DNA of 64,000 nucleotides from Azolla caroliniana (Eukaryota > Polypodiophyta): positions 13,206,001 to 13,270,000 of the forward strand of contig JBHGNT010000007.1 of NCBI GenBank assembly GCA_043228905.1. Direction: 5' to 3'. Positions 55,478 to 64,000 of the stretch are shown here, one piece after another (position 1 is the stretch's first letter; every line of letters starts with the position of its first letter). The notes beneath the pieces are model-generated. The model made no database searches. It had not been told where the DNA came from and worked only from the letters and a program-made list of their open reading frames with translations. The position numbers were made by a program, and so were the translations under genes.

Positions 55478-56561
55478 ATGAACACTCATATGGGAAGCGC
55501 TCTTCCTATAGAGAAGCTATAGATCGAACAAAATTCGCATCTTGGGAGTACAAGATGCATCAATACATTGTCGGACAAGGCTACTGGAGCTATATTGAAG
55601 GTGCCCACGAAATGCAACCCAACCCAACACACACCGACTACCCAACTTGGAAGCAGGCCGTGAGCTATGTGTTGTACTACCTTGCATTATGCGTTCATGA
55701 TCACATGCTCGGCTACATTCGATAGTTGAAAACGCCGAAAGAGATGTGGGGCAATCTCAAGAAACTTTTCGTAGCCAACACAGCTGCACGTAAGCTCCAA
55801 CTCCGGCAGGAGCTAAATAGTATTCAACAGAAGGACATGTCAATCTGCACCTACAACTTGAAGATCAAGGAGTTGTGCGATGCCCTCGCGTCGATTAATG
55901 TCTTCATTGACGATGATGAAATGGTGCAAATATGCCTCAGGGGCTTGGCACCTCGATTCAACACAATAAGGTCGGCCGTTCTCGCAAGAGAGAATCGTCC
56001 CTCCTTTGATCTCCAGTTGATACTGCTGGTCGAAGAAAATCATGTTCAACAAAGGAACGACTCACATGATGGTCAGATGCTCTATTCAAACCTCGATGAA
56101 GGAAGAGGAGAAGGTTGAAGAAATAGAGGCCGATTTGGACGAGGCCGACACAACGAAGAGCAACCCCGTGAAAACAACTTCTACTATCGACAAGACACGT
56201 CAAACATGCGAGGCGGAGCGTCCGGAAGAAGGTGGAGCCATCCTATCAGACCAAGCAATCGTAACAGCCCGATCGAATGTGGGTACTGAGGAAAAATCAG
56301 CCACTACGAAGAGGAGTGCCGAAAGAAGAAGTGAGACTCCGCTTCGACCAGTCGACAACTCACGATTACGCATCGAATTCCGAGTACGACGATCTTAGTG
56401 GAATGTTCATGATGAGGCACAAAGCACACTCAATGATGACACAAGGTGAAACAAGCACCACGCCCTCAGATAATATATGGTTTGTTGACTCGGGAGCATC
56501 CAATCATATGACATCTCATGAAGATTGGTTCCAAGTAATTACGAAAGCTCGAACGACCTAG
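55478..56561 (+). pseudogene. CopJ gag and protease
   Basis: Gag starts ATG 55478 (NTHMGSALPIEKL, then a stop). Frame 55726-56118 gives MWGNLKKLFVANTAARKLQL, QQKDMSICTYNLKIKELCDA, MVQICLRGLAPRFNTIRSAV (UBN2 gag). The zinc knuckle (CGY...HYEEEC equivalent, about 56275-56325) is disrupted, with a TGA in place of the second Cys. Frame 56277-56561 has the protease site WFVDSGASNHMTSHEDWF. Confidence 0.75.
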
Positions 56562-57420
56562 ATATGTCAAAACAGGTGATGACACGATTCATTCAATACG
56601 GAATATCGGGAATGTCCCATTCGGAAATGACGGCAAACAAACCTACCCCAAAAACGTCCTGCATGTCCCAACCATCACAGAAAACCTGATCTCGGTCGGC
56701 CGGATTGTCGAAAAAGAGTGCAAGTGCGATTCAACATTGACAGATGCTTCATTGAAAAAGACGATCGAGTCGTAGCTCACGGCCTTCGAGAAGGCCGAAT
56801 GTTTATCCTCAAGTCGAGCGAGGTGAAGTCCGCTATGTTTGCTAATGGCATCAAAGTCGAAATTGACTGAAACTATGGCACAAGCGAATTGACCACATCA
56901 ACCTCTAGAAGCTCCAGAATATGCAATCAAAAGGAGTCGTAATCGGACTCCCGAACTTTAACAAGAAGGAGATTGCAAGCATATGTGAGGCATGCCACTT
57001 TGAAAAACAATGCCGACATCCATTTCCAAAAGAGTGGAATGTGAGCAAAGGGATCCTAGATGTCGTACATTTAGATGTATGGGTTCCAGCACAATCAACC
57101 ACATTCGGCGGATGCCGATATTATGTCACGTTCATCCACGACTTCTCCAAGCACACCTGGATCTACTCGATGAAACACAAGAACGAAGTGTTCAGCCACT
57201 TCCAAAGGTTCAAAAATGAAGTCGAAAAGGCTACGAGACAACATGTACAATGTCTTCGATTAGATGGAGGCAAAGAATAATTCTCAGACGAATTTACAAC
57301 ATATCTTCGAAAGGAAGGAATTCAACGAGAATTCTCATGTTGGCACACACCTCAACAAAACCACCTAGCCGAGCGGAAAAATCGGCACATAGTAGAGGTT
57401 TCACGGGCGATGATGAACGA

Positions 57421-58431
57421 TGTCATAAAGATTTTCGCCAACGGTGTGAAAATTGAATGGAATGTACAAAATCGAGCGTGGTTCTTCACACACAACATAA
57501 AACAATAATAGTGAAGATACTATTTTATACTAGTTTAATATCTTGGTACAAAAAGATGGAGGTCTTCAAGAGCTTTCGAATACACTTTACCACATAAGAA
57601 ACGAACAAGTAAGTGACAAGTTATGTGGGTATGAAGTTTGCGACGATGAAGAGAAAAAACAAAACTACGAGATATCCCACATAGACAAGACAAATAAGGA
57701 TCCCGGATTATATAAGCAGGGCCAAAATCTATTACTTTGTGTCTATGAGTGGATCATAGAATGTTCAAGGTGACTTGAGCTAAACTAATTGGATGAAAGG
57801 TTTTGGCCGACCAGAACCGGGCGGCGACCGAGACTGGGACCGGATGGCGACGGACGGGATTAGATTGAACCGGTCGGGATAGACTGATTGGTCGGTTGAT
57901 CGTGGTGCATGGTAGTATTTTGTGTTTTAAAAGGGATGTGAGCAAGGCTTGAACCTTGCACATCCAAGATAGGAAGCAATATACTTACCACTAAGCCAAG
58001 TCATTGACTTAGAAGTTATATTTTTATCATTATACTTTTACATGTAAATTCTCATACATGAGAGCTTAGATGATGACATGGCAAGCATGCATTGCATGCA
58101 TTTCATGCATTACGTGCATGTCTTGCACCCTCACATGCACCATATGCATGGGGGCATCTATAAAAGAGTGGAGGAATCAAGCAAATGAGACTAAGGAAAA
58201 ATTTGGGAAAAATAAGAAACTTGTAATCCTATTGTTGATGTATCTTCTCTCTTAAATCTAAAAGTTAAAAGTTCAATCTTTATCTCAATATCTCTCTTTT
58301 GTCATATCAATCTCTCTCAATCTATCTTAAATACTTTCTTGCTAAAGTTAGTGCAAACTTCGAATCCTTCCGGTCCAGGACCCCGGTGGTTCCGCCTCAC
58401 GATCCGCACGTAGTGATGGATCTTCACGACA
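57421..58431 (+). repeat. LTR-K: solo LTR in the CopJ integrase (about 1,011 bp)
   Basis: TGTCATAAAG at 57421 and TTCACGACA ending at 58431. Left flank (A)ACGA and right flank ATGA match at three of four bases, a degenerate target duplication. Plan: AT-rich start, GC-rich CCGG-type block (57815-57890), tRNA-like module (57942-58000), TATA box CTATAAAAGAG (58158-58168), and near the end GGTCCAGGACCCCGGTGGTT. A related truncated copy lies at 62796-63736 on the other strand. Confidence 0.75.
57942..58000 (-). repeat. tRNA-like A/B-box module in LTR-K
   Basis: Minus strand: TGGCTTAGTGGTAAG (57983-57997), then AGGTTCAAGCCT (57945-57956); 53 bp end to end. The A box matches TGGCNNAGTGG closely. 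Confidence 0.6.
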
Positions 58432-58789
58432 ATGAGAAAAACCTGTCGAAATCAGACTTTGCAGAAGTGGCTAGCACAATCGTATACCTAATGAAAAGGT
58501 GTACACGACATAACCCCGTATGAGATGTTTTTCGAAAAGAAGCCTGAGTTATCACATGTGCGTATTTTCGGCTCAATCGCCTATATGCACATTCCCGACG
58601 AGACGTAACAAAAGCTCGACCCGAAGTTGGAGAAATGTATGCTCGTAGGATACTCACTGGAGCAAAAGGGGTACAAGTGCTATAACCCCTCAACTTGAAA
58701 AGCTTGAGTAAGTCGAGAGCTCGTTTTCAATGAGTCTGCATCAACTTCGACTATGATTCCGCTCAACCCGGAATCTGCCGAAATAGAGA

Positions 58790-60600
58790 TAGAAGGCGAA
58801 GATTGTCCCACACACATGTTTGAAGAAAGCCCGATTACGACAAGGCTTAGTGGGCCTCAAGAGCCTTGGAGCGATCAAAGCACATTGAACCCGAGTCCGA
58901 AGCTGGACAAAGGGTAGGCGAAAATGCCAGAATATAAAGACTTGATGGACAATGAGTCAACTCACAGTGAGTTTGAAGGCCTCGACATCCAAACAAATGG
59001 AGTGAAGAAAGCCATTGCGGTTGCAAATGAAAAACTTTGTCGGTCCACCCGTGGAAAGAACCCCATAAGTCGATACGGCTACGATGAGTACATGGCATAC
59101 CATTACGCCTTTATGATGAAGGTTGCGCAACTGTACGAGAGCCGGAAACCTTTTCCGAAGCTGCCAAGGACCCGTGATGGGTCGATGCGATGAATGAAGA
59201 AATGCAAGCATTATGTAAAATCGAGACATGGGATCTCGTTCCTTAGTCTTCGCACAAGAAAGCGATTGGATGTAGATGGATTTACAAAGTGAAATATAAT
59301 GCTGACGGTTCTGTAAATCGCTTCAAAGCACGACTCGTAGCGAAAGGATACGCACAAACACATGGAGTCGAATACGAAGAGACCTTTTCCCTTGTGGCAA
59401 AGATGACAATGGTGTGGACCGTGATCGCACTCACAACAGTGAAAGGGTGGCACCTCCACCAGATGGACGTCAAGAATGCCTTTCTTGAAGGCGAATTGGA
59501 AGAGGAGGTGTACATAGTACAACCACTTGGCTTTGAATCGCGTACTCATCCAAAAGTTGTGTGTTGACTCAAGAAGCCGCTCTATGGTCTTAACCAAGCA
59601 CCACGTGCTTGGTATTTGAAGATCAAGCAGTATCTTCACCAAATCGGATTTTGAATGTCGAAATTGGACAACTCCCTGCACATCCGAAATGAGTCGAACA
59701 ACTTGATTGTCATCATCCTATACGTGGATGATTTGGTAATCGGAGGACTAAATCTAGCCAAAGTCAATACGGTGAAATCACTCCTATCCGGGAGATTTGA
59801 AATGAAGGATATGCAGGAGCTCCATTACTTCCTTGGCATCGAAGTAATTCGGACACTAGTCAGGATCCTAATCTCTCAAAGGAACTACATTCTCAACTTA
59901 CACTACAAGTTCAGAATGACCGAGTGCAAACTTGTGTCTACTCCTCTTGACCGTAATCTCAAGCTCGATGTTGATTCTGACACAATTGACTGCGAGCCAA
60001 CTCAGTATCGCCAACTGATCGGCAACCTCATCTACCTAACCATCACACGACCTGACCTCAGCTATTCTGTCGGCCTACTTAGCCAATTCATGCAAAACCC
60101 ACGAAATCTCCATCTTGATTGCGCTATGAGGATACTTCGGTATGTCAATGGTACGATGGATTACGACATTATGTGCAAGTTGAATACGCTTATTCGACTC
60201 GAAGGGTACATAGACGCGGACTGGGCCGGATATAAGGACGATAGACGATCGACATCCAGATTCTTCTTCTCCCTCGGCAACGGAGCGATCTTGTGGAGCA
60301 ACAAGAAGCAACCGACAATTGCAGTGTCGAGCACGGAGGCTGAATTCAGGGGCGCGGCAGTTGTTGCATGCAAAGTTGTATGGCTGAAGTGCGTACTAAA
60401 GGATCTGGGCATACGCATCAAAGATCCAATTTGCTTATATTGCGACAACATGAACAATATCTACCTAGCTCGCAATCCCGTATTTCACGCGCGGACAAAA
60501 CACATTGAAGTGCACTACCGCTTCATTCGCGAGCGTGTTCAATCTACAACACATCAGTACACACCTTCAAGTTGCTGATATCTTTACGAAGGCCTTAGGA
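58790..60600 (+). pseudogene. CopJ reverse transcriptase and RNase H
   Basis: RT: IYKVKYNADGSVNRFKARLV, AKGYAQTHGVEYEETFS, LHQMDVKNAFLEGELEEEVY (frame 59289-59567), then stops where CGA reads TGA, then frame 59655-60578 with the active site ILYVDDLVIGG (YVDD intact), YFLGIEVIRT, YRQLIGNLIYLTITRPDLSY. RNase H follows: GYIDADWAGYKDDRRSTS, AVSSTEAEFRGAAVVACKVV, LYCDNMNNIYLARNPVFHAR, TKHIEVHYRFIRERV. The 307-codon frame is intact and is the best-preserved copia enzyme in the window. Acidic linker 58790-58960 joins integrase to RT. Confidence 0.85.
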
Positions 60601-60911
60601 GTCAACCAGCTCGGGAAATTCGCATCCAACCTTGGTCTTATGATATCCACATTGCCGAGCTTGAGGGGAAGTAGAACAAGCGACACAGAAGCTATCAATA
60701 AGCAACCCGATTAGTTGATCACAACAAACCGGATGATTTGAAGTACAATGGCAGCAGTTGAGTCGAAAAAGGAGCATGAAGGCAAAAAGCCGAACAAGAG
60801 TTCGGATGAGTAGGATTACGAAAGCAAGAAGCTGATTCATTCGAATCGAAGTACTCTGAAGACCGAACCAAAACAACTTTTCAACAAATGGAAGTTGTGT
60901 TCGAAGGGGCG

Positions 60912-61175
60912 TGTTGAGAGTCAAACTCAACTTCCCATAGAGACAAGTTTCACACTAGCTCATGGACACACCAGGCTAGTTTTGTAAATAGTTGAAAGGG
61001 CACTTGCCCTAGCCTAGTTGGTATTTAAACCAACCCTCTGTAACTTAGTTGTCGTTGGAAGTAATATACAGTTTCTTGTTCGATCTCTCTCTCTCTGTGT
61101 GTGTGTGTGTGTCTTTACACACACACACACACACAGTCATCTTCCACTGCACTAAATCTTTCTCATTTCTTTACA
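60912..61175 (+). repeat. 3' LTR of CopJ (264 bp)
   Basis: Same ends as the 5' LTR; preceded by GAAGGGGCG (polypurine-like). Shorter mainly through a shorter CT/GT/CA microsatellite (61085-61133). Confidence 0.9.
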
Positions 61176-61618
61176 GGAATGCACGCAAATGAGCCTTAGT
61201 GTTGGCCTCATCATTGTACGTCGGGTAGGGGTACGACATTGTGTCACTGTCAAGATCATCTGCTACCTAGTGTGGTGGACTATTGTCCCAATCAGTGGTA
61301 TGGTGAGTGTGGACACCGTTGTGATCGACCTCGAAACTATTGCCACTAATTGTTACTAGTTCGGGTTGCACTTTCAAGTGGGCTTCCAATGCTTGTTGGT
61401 TTTTCTCGGTGAGTGTTGATTCCACCACACTCTCTTCATGTTCTGTCTTTTGGAAGTCCAACAGAGGCTGCTTTGTGAGCGCTACCTCTATCCTGCGTCA
61501 GGAGTCTGCCCGAGGATGGGGTTTGCTCTTGTCATCTCTTTGCTCCCTCTTCAACTAGACGACATCCATCCCCTTGCTATTCTCAGTGTCTTCACAGATC
61601 GACCAGGCTTGCTAAAAG
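61176..61618 (-). pseudogene. GypM gag N-terminal part, right of CopJ
   Basis: Minus-strand reading from the primer site (near 61597-61618, CTTTTAGCAAGCCTGGT) leftward. An acidic N-terminal frame at 61267-61461 (MDFQKTEHEESVVESTLTEK) is followed by SDTMSYPYPTYNDEANTKAH, LRAFLT at 61176-61260, the capsid start. It joins the fragment at 55065 across CopJ. Confidence 0.6.
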
Positions 61619-62135
61619 TGTTATCGACTTAGAGCAACAAAGTGTCGGATACTCGTTCCTTCAAAATCCGGCTCAAGGTCTTGTGGTAGGGAGACAGAGG
61701 TATAGGCAAGTTCTATGCCTTAGAGGAACCTGAAAACATGTACAGGTACAATTACCTACATGGTTACGAATCGAGGTATTGTGACTGTGGAGACTTAGAT
61801 CTGAGCCGGCTACAACCGACTGGTTATGTGCACGATATACAAAACGATTAAAGAAAGCTCGACACAGATGAAACTCTGGAAACAGAGACAGAGATAGAGT
61901 ATAAGCAAAATAGATTTCTACTATAAGACATGACTTAATATACTGTTACAACCGATCTACTCTTACATCCTTCCCATGTCCCTTTTTATACGGAGCATGG
62001 GCGGTTACGTCTAGAACGTGAACCACTACTACTAATAATTATTTGCACCACTCCCTATCCGGCCCCACCCACCTTCTATTTGCCCCATAACTGTCCTTTA
62101 GCCTTTTCACACTTGGGTTGTCCTGACGGCCAACA
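61619..62135 (-). repeat. 5' LTR of GypM (517 bp)
   Basis: TGTTATCGAC at 61619 and GGCCAACA ending at 62135. TATA-like CCCTTTTTATACGG near 61980-61993 (same strand relation as in GypA). The right flank is CopL pol; candidate target copy TTGAT (62136-62140). The right edge is inferred from similarity to the GypA LTR. Confidence 0.6.
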
Positions 62136-62795
62136 TTGATTAGTCTTGAGTCCATAGTAGTGGGAGTCGGCTGGGAAGACGACTCTAACTTCTGTTGTTT
62201 CCAATCTTCAATCGTCTTGTCTTCCATAACTACTATGTCTCGACTCCTCACCACTTTCTTTTTGAGTATATCCCATAGCTTGTAGTCGAATTCATCCTTT
62301 GAGTACCCTAGGAATATGCATGGTTTCGACTTGTTGTCGACTTTCGACCTCTGATCCTTAGCAACATGCATGTATGACAAGCACCCAAACACCTTCCAGT
62401 GTTGATAAGACACATCTTTACCTATCCACACAAGTTGTGGTACATCACCTATCAGGGGCATTTAGGGAGACCTGTTAATCAGATAGATAGTTGTTAGCAT
62501 GGCTTCAGCCCAATATGACTTTGGACGCTTTGAATGTGACAACATGCTCCTCACTCTTTCCATTATTGTTTGATTCATCCTCTCTGCAAGAACATTCAAT
62601 TCAGGGATCTTAGGCACTGTATATTCTCATTTTATGCCTTGAGTCTTGCAATACTCCTCAAATTGTCCTCGTTATTCGCCACCATTGCCGATCTAGATAG
62701 CCTTCAACTTTCTTCCAAACTCTCTTTCAGCTCTGGCCTCAAATTTCTAAAAGATCGACAACACTTGGTCTTTCGACTTTAGCACGAAATCTTGG
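62136..62795 (-). pseudogene. CopL integrase, second half
   Basis: Minus strand, in mixed frames: FVLKSKDQVLSIF, FEARAEREFGRKLKAI, CKTQGIK...YTVPKIPELN, AERMNQTIMERVRSM, KSYWAEAMLTTIYLINR, then the open frame with LIGDVPQLVWIGKDVSYQHW, KVFGCLSYMHVAKDQRSKVD, PCIFLGYSKDEFDYKLWD. These are the copia integrase C-terminal core and tail. The catalytic start of the core is missing because the LTR-K copy and a deletion replace it. Confidence 0.75.
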
Positions 62796-62850
62796 CTTAC
62801 TGGTAAGCCAATTGACTCCTAACTTGGAGGTGCAAGGTTTGAATCCTTAC
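62790..62850 (+). repeat. tRNA-like A/B-box module at the edge of the LTR-K copy
   Basis: TGGCTTACTGGTAAG (62793-62807) then AGGTTTGAATCCT (62835-62847); 55 bp end to end. Confidence 0.55.
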
Positions 62851-63736
62851 TTGCCCTCCTTGTATGTATATGTATATATATTTATATATTTATTTATCTA
62901 GTCGCCGGTTCGCCGGATGCCGCCGGTTATCGGTGGCTACCACCTTGCTGGATGTTGTCACCTCCCCGGCGTCTGATGCCGCCAGATGCCGTCGCCTCAT
63001 TGACGCCGGATGCCGCCGGTTATCGGTGTCCGCCGCCTCGCCGGTGCACCGCCGGATGTCGGCTCCACCGGTTCGCCGGCTCCGTCGGATGTCGGTTCCA
63101 CCGGTTCGCCGGCTCCGTCGGATGTCGGTTCCACCGGTTCGCCGGCTCCGTCGGATGACGGTTCCGCCGAATTACCGGATGTCGGTTCCATCGGATGACG
63201 GTTCCGCTGGATCACCAGTTGCCGGTTCCATCGGCTCGCCGGCTCCGTCGGATGATGGTTCCGCCGAATCACCGGTTGCCGGTGTGCCACCGTCGCTTTG
63301 CCGGCTGCCGCCGGATCACCTTTGGCTCTATCACCGGTCCGGTTTTGGTTAGCCAAAACCTTTACAAGTAGCTAGGCCACCTCCACTCTTAGTTCAAGTT
63401 ACCTTGAACTCTCTATGCTCCACATATAGACACAAAAATAATAACTTTTGCTCTACCTTATATATGATGAGAGTCGTATTTGTCGTGCCTATGTGGGATA
63501 TCTCACAATTTTCTCTTTTCCTTTCACAAACTTTATACCCTCATATCTTGACATCCAGTTGTCCGTTTCTCGTGTAATAAAGTGCATTCGAAAGTTCTTG
63601 AAGACCTCCATCATTTTGTACTTAGATATTAAACTTATTTAAAATGTTATCTTCACTATTATTGTTTTATGTGATTCATACTCGATTTTATACGTTTTAT
63701 ATGATTTTCACACCATTGCCGAAAATCTTCACGACA
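62796..63736 (-). repeat. LTR-K related LTR in CopL, truncated at its 3' end
   Basis: Minus strand starts TGTCGTGAAGATTTTCGGCA at 63736 and follows LTR-K closely (AATAATAGTGAAGATA, GATGGAGGTCTTCAAGA, ATATCCCACATAG). It then has a much longer CCGG-rich block (62900-63340), then the tRNA-like module, and stops at about 62796, where copia integrase resumes. About 420 bp of the LTR end are missing by comparison with LTR-K. Confidence 0.7.
63050..63250. repeat. 33-bp minisatellite in the LTR-K copy
   Basis: Unit GGTTCCACCGGTTCGCCGGC plus TCCGTCGGATGTC, three close copies at about 63060-63170 and degenerate copies on both sides. One frame reads MSVPPVRRLRR repeats, but it lies in LTR sequence, so I do not call a protein. 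Confidence 0.85.
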
Positions 63737-64000
63737 CCGGAAATGCGGACAGTTCTTCTGAAAGTGCCCCGGCTTCCCACAATAGAAGCAAGTAGGCCTC
63801 CCTCTTGACTTCGACCTCGTCCCCGACTTGTCCCAGTTTTGGGGACTCCGATATCGGCCTCTTCCCCGGTTGTGGTCATCTTCCGTGACCAAGGCTTTTG
63901 GATCGGTTCCAGACTCCCGATCCTTCTGGCGAGCTTCTTTATCTAGCAGGCTTGATTTTACCCTTGCTAGGGACAACTGCTTTCCTTTCGGTCAGGCATT
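63737..64000 (-). pseudogene. CopL gag, nucleocapsid part
   Basis: Minus strand: MSLARVKSSLLDKEARQKDR, SGTRSKSRGRPTCFYCGKPG, HFQKNCPHFR. CFYCGKPGHFQKNC is a CX2CX4HX4C knuckle. It is cut by the LTR-K copy immediately after CPHFR; the start lies beyond the right edge. Confidence 0.75.

Larger units (their letters stand above)
56600..58790 (+). pseudogene. CopJ integrase, split by LTR-K
   Basis: Left part: HINL...LQNMQSKGVVIGLPNF, zinc pair ICEACHFEKQC, core VVHLDVWVPAQSTTFGG, CLRLDGGKE (catalytic Asp residues), a stop, then RKNRHIVEVSRAMMN up to 57420. Right part resumes at about 58432: NEKNLSKSDFAEVASTIVYL, ending PYEMFFEKKPELSHVRIFGS, IAYMHIPDE, YSLEQKGYKCYNPST in mixed frames. The region to about 58790 is the integrase C-terminus. 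Confidence 0.75.
55066..61175 (+). mobile_element. CopJ: Ty1/copia retrotransposon with both LTRs, interrupted by LTR-K
   Basis: 5' LTR (55066-55370), primer site, gag, protease, integrase, RT, RNase H, 3' LTR (60912-61175). Flanks GGAAA (55061-55065) and GGAAT (61176-61180) look like a target duplication with one change. It lies in the gag of GypM. Gene order gag-PR-INT-RT-RH is copia. Multiple stops and shifts. Confidence 0.9.
62136..64000 (-). mobile_element. CopL: Ty1/copia retrotransposon, internal part
   Basis: Minus-strand gag knuckle region (63737-64000), then an LTR-K copy, then integrase (62136-62795), cut by GypM. It runs off the right window edge; no LTR is visible. A different copia family from CopJ and CopF. 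Confidence 0.75.

Noticed and set aside
55160-55490. Frames with long His/Thr or Val/Cys runs
   Set aside because: Translated CA/GT microsatellite of the CopJ LTR.
62864-63352. Arg/Pro-rich protein with 11-residue repeats
   Set aside because: Lies inside an LTR minisatellite; the repeats explain the open frames on both strands.

Overview
The window looks like repeat-dense nuclear DNA of a land plant with a large genome. It is dominated by Ty3/gypsy and Ty1/copia LTR retrotransposons. One copia copy has a primer-binding site matching the plant initiator-tRNA-Met type (TGGTATCAGAGC), one element carries a chromodomain integrase, and the only intact host-type gene is a plant-like mRNA cap (guanine-N7) methyltransferase. 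The species cannot be fixed from the sequence. There are no bacterial-style operons, and I see no rRNA genes or CRISPR arrays.

Left third (1-21345): a nested stack. GypD (minus strand, only an integrase scrap at 20999-21345) was hit by GypC (minus, 5' LTR 20382-20998, remainder running down to 4991). GypC was in turn hit by three insertions: GypA (minus, 5' LTR 4553-4990, body 1-4552, running off the left edge), a solo LTR (6959-7421), and GypB. GypB (plus, 10104-20047) is complete: two 447-bp LTRs, a perfect ATTCC target duplication, gag, pol, and a 922-codon extra ORF behind integrase.

Middle (21350-41330): a fragment of a gypsy element with an Athila/Tat-type primer site (GypE, plus), then GypC2 (minus, relative of GypC, carrying a 969-bp solo LTR), then CopF (copia, plus) inserted in the GypC2 gag. 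CopF is fused inside its integrase to the tail of a chromovirus (ChrG, plus), whose 3' LTR abuts GypH (minus, relative of GypB). Beyond GypH lie an LTR-like segment and a decayed ORF of unknown role with a possible RNA-binding region.

Right part: 41330-43770 and 45909-51685 are AT-rich and largely featureless apart from microsatellites. Between them is the cap methyltransferase gene (44274-45908), a single uninterrupted 544-codon frame swollen by trinucleotide-repeat runs. From 51686 come an interval with inverted LTR-end motifs, minisatellites and a decayed ORF. Then follows a second nested stack: CopL (minus), hit by GypM (minus), hit by CopJ (plus, both LTRs present), hit by a solo LTR-K.

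The retroelement proteins would form the usual gag/protease/RT-RNase H/integrase replication machinery, but nearly every copy is broken. Where related copies allow comparison, many stops are TAG or TGA in place of CAG, CGA or TGG, the pattern left by cytosine deamination in methylated DNA. The most unusual recurring signal is a tRNA-like pair of pol III A-box and B-box motifs, usually 53-56 bp from end to end. It recurs within or beside several otherwise different LTRs and in intergenic DNA.
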